A stretch of 64,000 nt of DNA, from the NCBI GenBank assembly GCA_049324435.1, contig JBMOOQ010000009.1:1-64000 (forward strand), in the 5' to 3' direction. This stretch comes from Pseudorhodoplanes sp049324435 (GTDB lineage Bacteria; Pseudomonadota; Alphaproteobacteria; Rhizobiales; Xanthobacteraceae). This document shows, piece after piece, positions 17,128 to 25,304 of this stretch. The position numbers and the translations under genes are program-made. The notes beneath the pieces are model-generated. The model searched no databases. It was not told where the DNA came from and saw only the letters and a list, made by a program, of their open reading frames with translations. Every line of letters starts with the position of its first letter. The stretch's first letter is position 1.

Positions 17128-18402
17128 TCAAAGCGGGCGGCGATCCTCGTCCTTCGATTCCCCGGCCGCGCGAAATTCGCTGTAAGCCTTGTCCCAATCG
17201 ACATGCGGGAAAGCTTCCTTCACGGCATCGAGAAAGTCTTCCCGGTTCAGTGTCTCGAAGGTCACATCCTTATAGCGAACATCCAAGTTCATCTTCTGGA
17301 TCAGCGCTTCGGCCTTGGGAAACACCCGGTCTAGTTCGCGCTCAAGCCACGCCTTCGCTTCCGGTTCCCCGAATTTCAGAAACTGTCCGCGCATAGCGTC
17401 CGGCGGACTCGCCACTACCCGCGGCACGAAATATTCGACGATCTGCTTGCGCGACTCGTCAAGCTGGCCTTGGAGTTGCTTCTCCACCTTTTCCTGATGC
17501 GCCTTTAGCTCGTCGCGAAATTTGGCCAAGCGTTCATCGAGATGTGGCTTGGCGGCTTTCAGCACGACGCGGCCGTGATCCTTGCCTAACGACGGCGTAA
17601 AGTTCTTGCGGATGTCGTTCAGCGTCTTTTCGAGCGCCTTCGACGACAGTTGCCCGCCTTTCTCGATCAGGTCGAATGTTGTCCGAAGCCGCCCTTCCAG
17701 GTCCTTGGCGCCGCCGAGCTTTTGAATACTGGACGGGATTGCGAGCCGATGCCGTTGGATGGCGGCGCCGGTCAGTTCGAGTTCGACATATTGCAGATAG
17801 GCGTTGAACACGCGTACCTGCCGCGCGATGTCGAAGCGCACAGGCGGTGCTTCCTCAAGCCGCCGCTCGACCGCCGCGAATGCACCGTCGGCCACTTGGA
17901 CGGATGGCACTTCAACGGCCTGTTCTCTGATGCGCTCCCGTTCCTCATCGGTCTTCGCCTGATCCATGGCGATTGCCTTGGCCGCCGGCGAGAGCCGCGC
18001 CAGGGCCTCTGTTACCTGATCCGGGGAAAGGCGCATGGCGTTCGGCGCTTCGGCCGGTCGATCCTCGGCTTCAAGGTAGAGAGCGGTTGGCGTGAAAATG
18101 TATCCCGCGTGATCGACGATCACGAGGCCGGTGCGCAAGCCGGGCGTCGAGTTCACAACGATCCCGGCATTCCTCAACGTCTTCACCGCCGTCAGACTGC
18201 CAAACCCCATACGCATTACTCGCTCGTCGAAGTCGAGGCAGACAGTGATGAGTTCCGGGCCAATGTTCTTGGCCGCCTCAGCCATTGCCTTCGCGGGTTC
18301 CTCCTGAATGCCTGGTGCCGCGTAGCACACCAAGTGCTGCGCCCTGCGGATGTCGCTAGCGATGGTGGCGGAATCGAGCGAGCGGAAAAGCGCCTCGGTC
18401 AT
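17128..18402 (-). CDS. Type I RM-associated protein of unknown function, possibly PLD-like
   Basis: 424 residues, the last gene of the restriction-modification operon. Its ATG overlaps the hsdS stop (ATGA), so translation is coupled. The first ~120 residues (AQHLVCYAAPGI, LDFDERVMRMGFGS, NAGIVVNSTPGLRTGLVIVDHAGYIFTPTALYLE) have the strand order of a phospholipase D-like half-domain. The site where an HxK motif would be expected reads LRTGLVIVD, so catalysis is doubtful. The middle (about 200-290) is strand/helix mixed, with LQYVELELTGAAIQRH. Then comes a long charged coiled coil (LKAHQEKVEKQLQGQLDESRKQ) and a C-terminal domain with DVRYKDVTFETL. The function is unknown. Context suggests an accessory defence or RM-modulating role. 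Confidence 0.85.
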   Translation of the reverse strand: MTEALFRSLDSATIASDIRRAQHLVCYAAPGIQEEPAKAMAEAAKNIGPELITVCLDFDERVMRMGFGSLTAVKTLRNAGIVVNSTPGLRTGLVIVDHAGYIFTPTALYLEAEDRPAEAPNAMRLSPDQVTEALARLSPAAKAIAMDQAKTDEERERIREQAVEVPSVQVADGAFAAVERRLEEAPPVRFDIARQVRVFNAYLQYVELELTGAAIQRHRLAIPSSIQKLGGAKDLEGRLRTTFDLIEKGGQLSSKALEKTLNDIRKNFTPSLGKDHGRVVLKAAKPHLDERLAKFRDELKAHQEKVEKQLQGQLDESRKQIVEYFVPRVVASPPDAMRGQFLKFGEPEAKAWLERELDRVFPKAEALIQKMNLDVRYKDVTFETLNREDFLDAVKEAFPHVDWDKAYSEFRAAGESKDEDRRPL

Positions 18403-20078
18403 TCCGCCGCCTCCAGTTCGCGTTCCGCATCCGGCGCGAGGGCCTCGGCGAGGAGGGCTTCGAGCAGGCGGCGGCGGCTTTCGTCGGCGGTGACGAGGAT
18501 TGCTTCGAGCCGGTCGCACAGCGCCATCAGCTCATCGACCTTGGCGACGATGCGGCGTTGTTCGGCAAGGGGTGGCAATGCCACCGGAATGCTGTTCATC
18601 TTGGCTTGATTCATCTTCGGTTGAGCCGTGCCAGTCACATAGGCCTTCAGATCAATCGCGTTGATGAAGAGTTCGAGATAGCGAAGGAACTCCTCTGACG
18701 GACCGTCGAGAACATGAGCGTGGTTGTTCACCCAATACTTGCCGCGAGCGATGAACGCGATCGGCGTGGAACGGTTGATTAGGTTCGCGCCATCCTCGCC
18801 AATTAGCAGTAGAGGTTTGTCGAACAGGTAGTTATCAATTTTGTCGATCACTCCCGAAGCGCCATAATAATCGTAAATCTTGGCTCGACGATTTCGTTCT
18901 TCCTTGGAAACGGGGATTCGCTCGCCGTCACGCGAAAGGACAATGTTGCCGAATGCCACCCAAACCCACCCCGACGGAAGGTCAAAAGGAGCGTTCTCGC
19001 CCTCAAGAAGCTGAATGTGCTCGCTCCTTCGGCGAGCCCGGCCGTTTGCATTCTGCTCTTTGAAGGAAGCAATGGTTTCGAGAAGCTCCGACGCCGGTTC
19101 GTCGTTCGGGTCCTGCGGCACGAGTTTGCCGCGCACGGCGAGGTTGAGGATGGTCTGGCGCAAGTGCTTGATCTGGTCGGCGCGCGCGGTGAGCGCCGGC
19201 AGCGCGTCGAGCGCGAAGCGGGCGTCGTCGCTGAAAGTGTCGGGATCGGGCGCGTTGAGGCGGGCGAGGCTCGCCGCCGTGAGCTTGTCGCGCGCCGCCT
19301 CGCGCGTCTGCCGCGCGGCCTCCAGCCGGTCGATGAGCGCCATCAGCTCATCGACCTTGGCGACGATGCGGCGCTGTTCGGCGAGCGGCGGGAGGGGCAA
19401 GGGCGAATACGCGAAATACTCGAATGGCACGCGCTTCTGCCCGGCCGTTCCCGTCATCCTTGGGATGCCGGTCTCGATAAAATGCGGGCTCTTGAGAAAG
19501 ATCAGAAGATAGTTGGCATCAACGAAGATCGGCCGAACGATGTGCAATTCGGTCGTGCCAGCGCCGATGCCCCCGACGAGGTTGCGAAAGATCGTGGACT
19601 TTCCGTTTTCGAAGCACGGCGTGATCTTCGCGAGACCCACGTCCCCATCGGCAAAATGCGTATAGCCCTTCTTGAGCGTGCCCCACGGCCGGACTTCCTG
19701 CCCGTGTGCCGAACCGTATTCGGCGGGGATAAGCGGCATCGGAATAAAGGAGGCTAGCTGATCGGCCGGCGCTTCATTTCGCGGGCTCAAGAGACCGATC
19801 TCGGCCATCTGCGACCAGCGCCAGCTGCTCGGTAGTGGGAAGGGAACCTCCTCAAGGGGCGGGATGTCCTTTGACGGTCTGATCTCCGCCGCCTTCACCA
19901 GCCGTGCCTTCTCCGCCGCGATTCGCTTGAGCAATTCCGAAGCCGGCTCGTCGTTCGGGTCTTGCGGCACGAGCTTGCCGCGCACCGCCAGATCGAGCAC
20001 GAAGCGCCGCAGGCGCGGAATGGCGTCGGGCGCGTCGGCGATCTTCTCGTAGTGTGCCAACAGGCGTTCGGTGTTCAT
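18399..20078 (-). CDS. hsdS: Type I restriction-modification specificity subunit
   Basis: 559 residues with the classic two-fold layout. Two target recognition domains (about 85-235 and 365-510) are each followed by a conserved coiled-coil region starting LPPLAEQRRIVAKVDELM. Each half is introduced by a LAVRGKLVPQDPNDEPASELL spacer. HsdS sets the bipartite recognition sequence for both methylation and cleavage. The ATG at 20078 overlaps the hsdM TGA (ATGA). The longer frame upstream lies inside hsdM and was rejected. The conserved regions repeat almost exactly at the DNA level (18521-18557 and 19337-19373), which would allow exchange of recognition domains by recombination. Confidence 0.95.
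   Translation of the reverse strand: MNTERLLAHYEKIADAPDAIPRLRRFVLDLAVRGKLVPQDPNDEPASELLKRIAAEKARLVKAAEIRPSKDIPPLEEVPFPLPSSWRWSQMAEIGLLSPRNEAPADQLASFIPMPLIPAEYGSAHGQEVRPWGTLKKGYTHFADGDVGLAKITPCFENGKSTIFRNLVGGIGAGTTELHIVRPIFVDANYLLIFLKSPHFIETGIPRMTGTAGQKRVPFEYFAYSPLPLPPLAEQRRIVAKVDELMALIDRLEAARQTREAARDKLTAASLARLNAPDPDTFSDDARFALDALPALTARADQIKHLRQTILNLAVRGKLVPQDPNDEPASELLETIASFKEQNANGRARRRSEHIQLLEGENAPFDLPSGWVWVAFGNIVLSRDGERIPVSKEERNRRAKIYDYYGASGVIDKIDNYLFDKPLLLIGEDGANLINRSTPIAFIARGKYWVNNHAHVLDGPSEEFLRYLELFINAIDLKAYVTGTAQPKMNQAKMNSIPVALPPLAEQRRIVAKVDELMALCDRLEAILVTADESRRRLLEALLAEALAPDAERELEAAE
18521..18557. repeat. Direct repeat within hsdS, copy 1
   Basis: The 37 nt at 18521-18557 are identical to 19337-19373, and similarity continues for about 10 nt with one or two mismatches. 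They encode the conserved AEQRRIVAKVDELMAL segments after each recognition domain. A repeat of this length can support homologous shuffling of hsdS halves. Confidence 0.85.
19337..19373. repeat. Direct repeat within hsdS, copy 2
   Basis: Second copy of the 37-nt repeat at 18521-18557, displaced by 816 nt. A looser second pair encodes the LVPQDPNDEPASELL spacers, around 19085-19145 and 19935-19995. Confidence 0.85.
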
Positions 20079-21532
20079 CGCGCGAGCGCCTCCGCAAGGA
20101 TCGCCTTCAACTGATCGCGCAAGCGCGCCGTCTCGGCCTCGGCGCGGACAAGGTCCGCCAACAGCGTTTGCGGGTCGCCATGATCGTCGGCGACGCTGTG
20201 CGGGTTCTTGATGTCGAGATTGTAGCCGCGTGCCTTCACTTCGTCGGCGCTGACTTTCCAGGCGAACGGGCCTTCCTCGCGCCCCTTGCGCGCCTTGCCG
20301 CCCCACCAGTCGATGCAGTCCTTGAAGTGCTCCAGCCGGATCGGCTTCGTCATCGAATAGGCTTTCTGGCCTTGCGGAACGCGGTGCTCCCAGAACCAGA
20401 TGTCTTTCGTGGGCTCGCCCTTCTCGAAGAACAACAGGTTGGTGCCGATCGAGGCGTAGGGCTTGAACACCGAATTGGGCAGGCGGACGATGGTGTGCAG
20501 GTTGCATTCCTGCATCAGGTGCTCCTTCAGCCGCGTCTTGACGCCTTCGCCGAACAGCGTGCCGTCCGGCAGCACCACCGCGGCGCGCCCGCCCGGCTTG
20601 AGCAAGCGGATGATGAGGGCGAGGAACAGGTCGGCTGTCTCGCGCGTGCGGAAATGGGCCGGGAAGTTCTGCTCGATGCCGTCCTCCTCGCGCCCCCCGA
20701 ACGGCGGATTGGTGAGCACGATGTCCACGCGGTCGGAGGCCGTGTAGCTGATATAGGGCCGCGCCAGCGTGTTGTCGTGGCGCACGAAGCTCGGGTCCTC
20801 GATGCCGTGCAGCAGCATGTTGGTGACGCAAAGCATGTGCGGGAGCTGCTTCTTCTCGACCGCGCGCAGGCTCGCCTGCATCTTCGCCTCGTGCTCGGGC
20901 CGCTTCACATAATTTTTGCGCATGTGGTTGATGGCGCCGGTCAAAAAGCCGCCCGTGCCGCAGGCCGGATCGAGCAGAATTTCGCCGGGCTTCGGATCGA
21001 TCATCGCCGTCATGAAGGCGGTGACGGCGCGCGGCGTGTAATATTCGCCGGCGTTGCCGGCCGATTGCAGATCGTTCAGGAGCTGCTCGTAGAACTCGCC
21101 GAAGTCGCGACGCTCTTTCAAGTCGTTGAAATCCACCTCGTTGATGCGGTTGATGACCTGCCGCATCAACTGGCCGGATTTCATGTAGTTGTAGGCGTCC
21201 TCGAACACATCGCGCACCACGCGGCGGCGGTCGCCTGGCTTGTTTGAGACGGTGAGGTTCTTCAGCGCCGGAAACAGCTCATCGTTGACGAAGGTAAGCA
21301 GTTCTTCGCCGGTGATGCCTTCCGGGTCGGCCGCCCAGCTGCGCCACTGATATTTCTTCGGGATCGGCGAGCGGTAGCCGTCCCTGGTGAGTTCGAGTTC
21401 CTGATCCTGATCGTCGATGATCTTGAGGAAGAACATCCAGCACAACTGGCTGATGCGCTGGGCGTCGCCATCGACGCCTACATCCTGGCGCATAATGTCC
21501 TGAATGGCTTTGACGGTGGTGCGGACGATCAT
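20075..21532 (-). CDS. hsdM: Type I restriction-modification DNA methyltransferase subunit
   Basis: 485 residues. An N-terminal helical HsdM domain (about 5-140) precedes the N6-adenine methyltransferase core: GEYYTPRAVTAFM, motif I in LLDPACGTGGFL for SAM binding, and catalytic motif IV NPPFGG. HsdM methylates adenine in the recognition site as part of M2S1 and is required for HsdR function. It starts 3 bp after the hsdR stop region and its TGA overlaps the hsdS ATG, so the subunits are translationally coupled. Length and motifs are intact, so the enzyme is probably active. Confidence 0.97.
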   Translation of the reverse strand: MIVRTTVKAIQDIMRQDVGVDGDAQRISQLCWMFFLKIIDDQDQELELTRDGYRSPIPKKYQWRSWAADPEGITGEELLTFVNDELFPALKNLTVSNKPGDRRRVVRDVFEDAYNYMKSGQLMRQVINRINEVDFNDLKERRDFGEFYEQLLNDLQSAGNAGEYYTPRAVTAFMTAMIDPKPGEILLDPACGTGGFLTGAINHMRKNYVKRPEHEAKMQASLRAVEKKQLPHMLCVTNMLLHGIEDPSFVRHDNTLARPYISYTASDRVDIVLTNPPFGGREEDGIEQNFPAHFRTRETADLFLALIIRLLKPGGRAAVVLPDGTLFGEGVKTRLKEHLMQECNLHTIVRLPNSVFKPYASIGTNLLFFEKGEPTKDIWFWEHRVPQGQKAYSMTKPIRLEHFKDCIDWWGGKARKGREEGPFAWKVSADEVKARGYNLDIKNPHSVADDHGDPQTLLADLVRAEAETARLRDQLKAILAEALAR

Positions 21533-21535
21533 CGG

Positions 21536-23989
21536 TCAGGCGGTCTCCTGATAAAGCGCGGATTGCATTTCGTGGACGGCGGCGACAAATTGCTCCTTGC
21601 CGCCGAATGCCTTGATGAGCTGCACCGGCGTGCCAAGCGAGCTTAAGGGCGGAATTTTTAGCACGTTGGCGTCGTCGAGGTTGAGCACGCCCTCGTCGGC
21701 ATATTTGGCAAGCAAGGCATCCAGCACGGCGCGCGACTGGGGACCGTATTTCGTGAACACGTCGCGTTTCTTGACGTTCTCGGCGCGCTCGCGACGCGTC
21801 AGCGGCTTCTTGTCGAACGCCACATGGCAGATGAGGTCGAACGGGTCGAGGTTCTTGCCCAGCTCCTCGGCGATCGGATCGAGCGGCAAGCCCTCGGCTT
21901 CCAGTTCTTCGATAATCGCCTGCTTACGATCCGCCGCCTTCCAGCGCTTGAGAAAATCGTCGAGGCTGGCAAAGCGCTTCTTCAGCGCCTTTTTGGTGAA
22001 ATCGCGCAGGGACTCGGTGACGAGCTTGCCGTGCTCGTCGAGATATTCCACGCGCTCGGCGATGATGGTGGCGCCGACGCCATCGACATAGATTTTTTTC
22101 TGCGACCCGCCGGGCGGGAACGGCAGGCCCGGCTGATCGACGATGGTCTCATCGGCGCCGGGCGTCTTGGGCAGCGGCGCGCCGTCTTCGTCGGTTGGAA
22201 GCGCATCGTCGGGCGGCGCGACGGGCTCGCCTTCGCCCGGCACATAAATCTGCACCGGCTCGCCGTCGAAGGCCGGATCGGCGAAATGCGTGGTGGCGCC
22301 GCGGAAGTCGATCAGCGTGAAATAGAATTTGTGGGTGTCCTCGTGCACGCGGGTGCCGCGGCCGACGATCTGCTTGAACTCGGTCATCGAATTGACTTCG
22401 CGATCGAGCGCGATCACCCGGCAGGTCTGGACGTCCACGCCGGTCGAAAGCAGCCGCGAGGTGGTCACCAGCACCGGACATTTCGATTCCGGGTCGATGA
22501 AATTGCCAAGTTCGGCCTGGCCTTCCTGATCGCCGCCGGTGATGCGCATGACATAGCGGTGGTTCTCGGCGACCAGATCGGCGTTCTCGTTGATGAGCGC
22601 CTGGCGCATGCGTGCCGCGTGCTCCTGATCGACGCAGAAGACGATGGTCTTCTGGTAGCGGTCGCCGCTTTCTTTCAGGAACTCGGTGACCTTTCGGGCA
22701 ACAAGCTTGGTGCGCTCGTCCAGCACCAGCGTGCGGTCGAAGTCCTTGGCGTTGTAGATGCGGTCCTCTACCTCCTCGCCCTCGCGGTCGAGCTGGCCCT
22801 TCTCGGGCCGGTAGCCCTCCACGTCGCGGTCGATATGAACCTTGACCACCTTGTAGGGCGCGAGGAAGCCGTCGCGGATGCCCTGCTTGAGCGAATAGGA
22901 GTAAACCGGCTCGCCGAAATAGGCGATGTTGGAAATGTATTTGGTTTCCTTCGGCGTCGCGGTCATGCCGATTTGCGTCGCCGCCGAGAAGTATTCGAGG
23001 ATCTCGCGCCACGCCGAATCCTCGGCGGCGCTACCGCGGTGGCACTCGTCGATCACGATCAGGTCGAAGAACTCGCGCGAGAACTCGCGGTAAATCTTCT
23101 GACGCTCCTCCGGGCCGGTGATCGCCTGATAAAGACCGAGGTAGATTTCATAGGCCGTATCGATCCGCCGCCGGGAGTCCATCCCGGTGGTGATGTCGAT
23201 GCTTGTGCCGTCGTCGCGCTCGATGGTCTTCGACCGGGTCGAGAGTTTCGCCATCGTGCCGCCGAACGGGCGGAAGTCGTTCACCATCGTCTGGTCGATC
23301 AAGATGTTGCGGTCGGCAAGGTAGAGCACGCGCTTGGCGCGGCCCGCCTTCCACAGCCGCCAGATGATCTGAAACGCAGTGTAGGTCTTGCCGGTGCCGG
23401 TCGCCATGACGAGCAGCACGCGGTTGCGGCCCTTGGCGATCGCTTCGATCGCGGTGTTGACCGCGTTCACCTGATAATAGCGCGGAGCTTTGTCGCCGCC
23501 GTAGCCGTAGTAGTCCTGAAGGACGACCTTTTCGGCCTCAGCGTCGAGCCCCTTCCATGCGCGATAGCGCGCCCACAGATCGGCCGGCGACGGGAAGGCG
23601 TCGAGGCCGAGATTGACCTCCCTTGGCGTGGCGGCGCCGGTGCGGTCGTGGAAGACGAAGCCGTCGCCGTTCGAGGAGAACACGAAGGGGATGTCGAGGG
23701 TGGCAGCGTAGTCGAGCGCCTGCTGCATCCCGTCGCCGACGCTATGAGAATTGTCCTTGGCCTCGATCAGGGCGAGCGGGATATTCGGCTTGTAATAGAG
23801 GATGTAGTCGGCGCGCTTGGCTTGGCCGCGCGTCACCAGCTTGCCGCGCACGATGATCCGGCCCTTGGTGAAGCCGACCTCCTCGCGAATTTGCAGCATC
23901 TCGTCCCACCCGGCCTGGCGCAGGGCGGGCGTGATGAACTTGGTGCAGATGTCGCGTTCGCTGAGCGAGCGTTTGTCCATTGGCGTCAA
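21536..23989 (-). CDS. hsdR: Type I restriction endonuclease subunit
   Basis: 817 residues. The N-terminal nuclease has D61 and E76-A-K78 (PD-(D/E)XK type). The SF2 translocase has Walker A ATGTGKT at about 196-202, DECH at 314-317, SAT-like MTATP, and QIVGRGTRVHED as motif VI. The C-terminal region couples to the methylase. The motif set resembles the EcoEI-type HsdR. Two starts are possible: TTG at 23989, overlapping the upstream TGA as TTGA with a GGAG 9 nt before, or ATG at 23980. I give the TTG because its ribosome-binding site is better placed. It cleaves unmethylated DNA after ATP-driven translocation. Confidence 0.96.
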   Translation of the reverse strand: MTPMDKRSLSERDICTKFITPALRQAGWDEMLQIREEVGFTKGRIIVRGKLVTRGQAKRADYILYYKPNIPLALIEAKDNSHSVGDGMQQALDYAATLDIPFVFSSNGDGFVFHDRTGAATPREVNLGLDAFPSPADLWARYRAWKGLDAEAEKVVLQDYYGYGGDKAPRYYQVNAVNTAIEAIAKGRNRVLLVMATGTGKTYTAFQIIWRLWKAGRAKRVLYLADRNILIDQTMVNDFRPFGGTMAKLSTRSKTIERDDGTSIDITTGMDSRRRIDTAYEIYLGLYQAITGPEERQKIYREFSREFFDLIVIDECHRGSAAEDSAWREILEYFSAATQIGMTATPKETKYISNIAYFGEPVYSYSLKQGIRDGFLAPYKVVKVHIDRDVEGYRPEKGQLDREGEEVEDRIYNAKDFDRTLVLDERTKLVARKVTEFLKESGDRYQKTIVFCVDQEHAARMRQALINENADLVAENHRYVMRITGGDQEGQAELGNFIDPESKCPVLVTTSRLLSTGVDVQTCRVIALDREVNSMTEFKQIVGRGTRVHEDTHKFYFTLIDFRGATTHFADPAFDGEPVQIYVPGEGEPVAPPDDALPTDEDGAPLPKTPGADETIVDQPGLPFPPGGSQKKIYVDGVGATIIAERVEYLDEHGKLVTESLRDFTKKALKKRFASLDDFLKRWKAADRKQAIIEELEAEGLPLDPIAEELGKNLDPFDLICHVAFDKKPLTRRERAENVKKRDVFTKYGPQSRAVLDALLAKYADEGVLNLDDANVLKIPPLSSLGTPVQLIKAFGGKEQFVAAVHEMQSALYQETA

Positions 23990-24582
23990 CCGCTGTGCTC
24001 CAAGACCGCCACGATTTCGTGCAGCTCATCGGCTAACTGCCCAGGACACCTTTTGCGGAACTTGTCGGCAAGGCCACGGTAGTACCAGAGCGTTTTCTCG
24101 CGAGGCTGGCTGAAGCGGGACCAGATGGCTTCACCTACGTCGTGCTTTCGCAGATCGCGTAGGATTGTTCGGGCATTGTGCACCTTGTCCGCCAGCGAGA
24201 CGCGCAGAACGTCTTCATCGGCGGTATCGAGATGCGCGAGATAAGTCTCCTTTCGCTTCTGCCAGTCCGCCTTGCGCTCGCCTTTGGCCGTGTCGGCAAG
24301 GCTGTCCGAGCACGCGGCCACCACGTGAGCCACACGATCGCCGAATCGATTACGAACATCCTCCAGGCGCGCCTTACCGCCTTGATCTTCGACGCAATCG
24401 TGAAGAAGCGCGGCGATCGCTAGGTCTTCGTCGCCGCCGTACTCCAGCACCGTTGCCGACACTGCCAGCAAGTGCGCGACATATGGGGTCGAGGTCCCTT
24501 TTCGAACTTGACCCCCATGCACGTGGGTCGCGTACAAAAGCGCGCGGTCAAATCGATCTGTCAAAATGGTTGCGCGGTCCAT
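23986..24582 (-). CDS. HD-domain hydrolase, SpoT/MESH1-like
   Basis: 198 residues. The metal-binding HD signature is complete: an upstream H in YATHVHGGQVRKGTSTPYVAHLLAV, the HD pair in ALLHDCVEDQGG, and the distant D in LADKVHNART. This arrangement matches the hydrolase domain of RelA/SpoT and small alarmone hydrolases, but there is no synthetase, TGS or ACT domain. The substrate could be (p)ppGpp or another nucleotide. It is the first gene of the restriction operon and its stop overlaps the hsdR start. That is unusual for a type I system and suggests a regulatory or defence role. A promoter-like sequence and TGCGCA repeats lie upstream. Confidence 0.88.
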   Translation of the reverse strand: MDRATILTDRFDRALLYATHVHGGQVRKGTSTPYVAHLLAVSATVLEYGGDEDLAIAALLHDCVEDQGGKARLEDVRNRFGDRVAHVVAACSDSLADTAKGERKADWQKRKETYLAHLDTADEDVLRVSLADKVHNARTILRDLRKHDVGEAIWSRFSQPREKTLWYYRGLADKFRKRCPGQLADELHEIVAVLEHSG

Positions 24583-24628
24583 TGCGCATGCCCCCGGCGA
24601 TTCTTTGGGATTTCCCTAGTTTGGGCAA

Positions 24629-24679
24629 ACTATAGCCGCGCGGACGTCGGTTGCGCACCCCAGTGCGCAAGGGTGCGCA
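24629..24679 (-). promoter_or_regulatory. Candidate promoter and triple TGCGCA operator of the RM operon
   Basis: Three TGCGCA palindromes occur at 24652-24657, 24664-24669 and 24674-24679, spaced 12 and 10 bp. On the minus strand TATAGT (24634-24629) is a good -10, and the first TGCGCA sits 17 nt upstream of it, at the -35 position. A protein binding the palindromes would therefore cover the -35 region of the HD-hsdRMS operon. No other function is visible between 24583 and 24720. Confidence 0.45.
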
Positions 24680-24720
24680 CTCGAAAAACCGACCCTATCC
24701 CTGGCGAATTGCCGCGCCTA

Positions 24721-24738
24721 TGCCGCCCGCATACGCGG
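24721..24738. repeat. 18-nt direct repeat, copy 1
   Basis: TGCCGCCCGCATACGCGG is present here and again at 25816-25833, with a few more matching bases on both sides (GCCT before, a C and CCG after). The pair brackets a scarred 1.1-kb segment with an IS481 remnant, a truncated HTH frame and a PilZ gene. Confidence 0.8.
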
Positions 24739-24757
24739 TCAACCGAGGGAGCCACGG

Positions 24758-24898
24758 ATGGCGCGAGCCCGCAGACCGCGTCTTGCCGATGTTGCCAACG
24801 CCAATGTGGTCGCATCGGCGGTCCGCTTTGAAATTGCCCTGCGTGCGCCAAGGCTGCTCGCTTGGTCGCGATCCACCGCAATGGCCGGCGCCCGCTGA
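24758..24898 (+). CDS. Possible 46-residue remnant ORF
   Basis: A short plus-strand frame starts at ATG 24758 with a GAGGGAG ribosome-binding site 7 nt upstream and ends with TGA at 24896. It is basic (MARARRPRLADVANAN...) and then amphipathic. It may be the N-terminal part of a broken gene, because the second copy of the upstream repeat (25816-25833) is also followed by a similar short start, MAASGRPRV, that stops at once. The stretch 24899-25049 beyond it holds nothing I can assign. Confidence 0.25.
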   Translation: MARARRPRLADVANANVVASAVRFEIALRAPRLLAWSRSTAMAGAR

Positions 24899-25049
24899 TC
24901 TAAGGCGTCACGGCCGACGGCCGATCGGGTCTCGTCACGGACACGGCCAAGACGTGGCACCCGATGAAGACCCACGCGAAATAGTTCGACGCGCATCATT
25001 GGTACGAGCGCGCGGGCTTCGAGCCGGCACGCAACAAGGCGAATCAATC

Positions 25050-25250
25050 TCATCGCTCGCGACCCGGGCGGCCGCCATTCGACGGAAGCGCCCCGCGTTC
25101 GCGCGAGACCAGCCAGTTGCGGAAGGCATCGGCGCGATAGAGCACCTTGCGGCCGACGCGGACGCAAGGCGGTCCGATGCGCCGCGTTCCCCAGCGGGCG
25201 AACGCATCGACCGATACGCCGATTTCGGCCGCAGCCTGGGTCCGGGTGTG
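25050..25250 (-). pseudogene. Truncated helix-turn-helix (AlpA/excisionase-like) gene
   Basis: An open frame of 66 codons without an initiation codon begins just after a TGA at 25251 and ends at TGA 25050. Its product, with TRTQAAAEIGVSVDAF, RIGPPCVRVGRKVLYR and AFRNWLVSRE, is the winged-helix DNA-binding pattern of small AlpA/Xis-type proteins that control excision. The expected few N-terminal residues and the start are missing. The sequence directly upstream is IS481-derived, so the insertion probably removed the 5' end. If it is non-functional, directionality of the recombinase may rely on another factor. Confidence 0.6.
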
Positions 25251-25304
25251 TCATCCGCCGGGAGCGGCTCCGATTTGGCCGCCGATTCTGCCCGTTGATC
25301 GTCC

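Noticed and set aside
21824..24082. A 752-codon open frame on the plus strand opposite hsdR
   Set aside because: It is the antisense mirror of hsdR in GC-rich DNA. Its product is an Arg/Gly/Asp-rich composition with no motifs, whereas hsdR has all expected motifs.
24630..24881. An 83-codon minus-strand frame just upstream of the HD gene
   Set aside because: It runs through the promoter and TGCGCA region, has no ribosome-binding site, and its composition is not protein-like.
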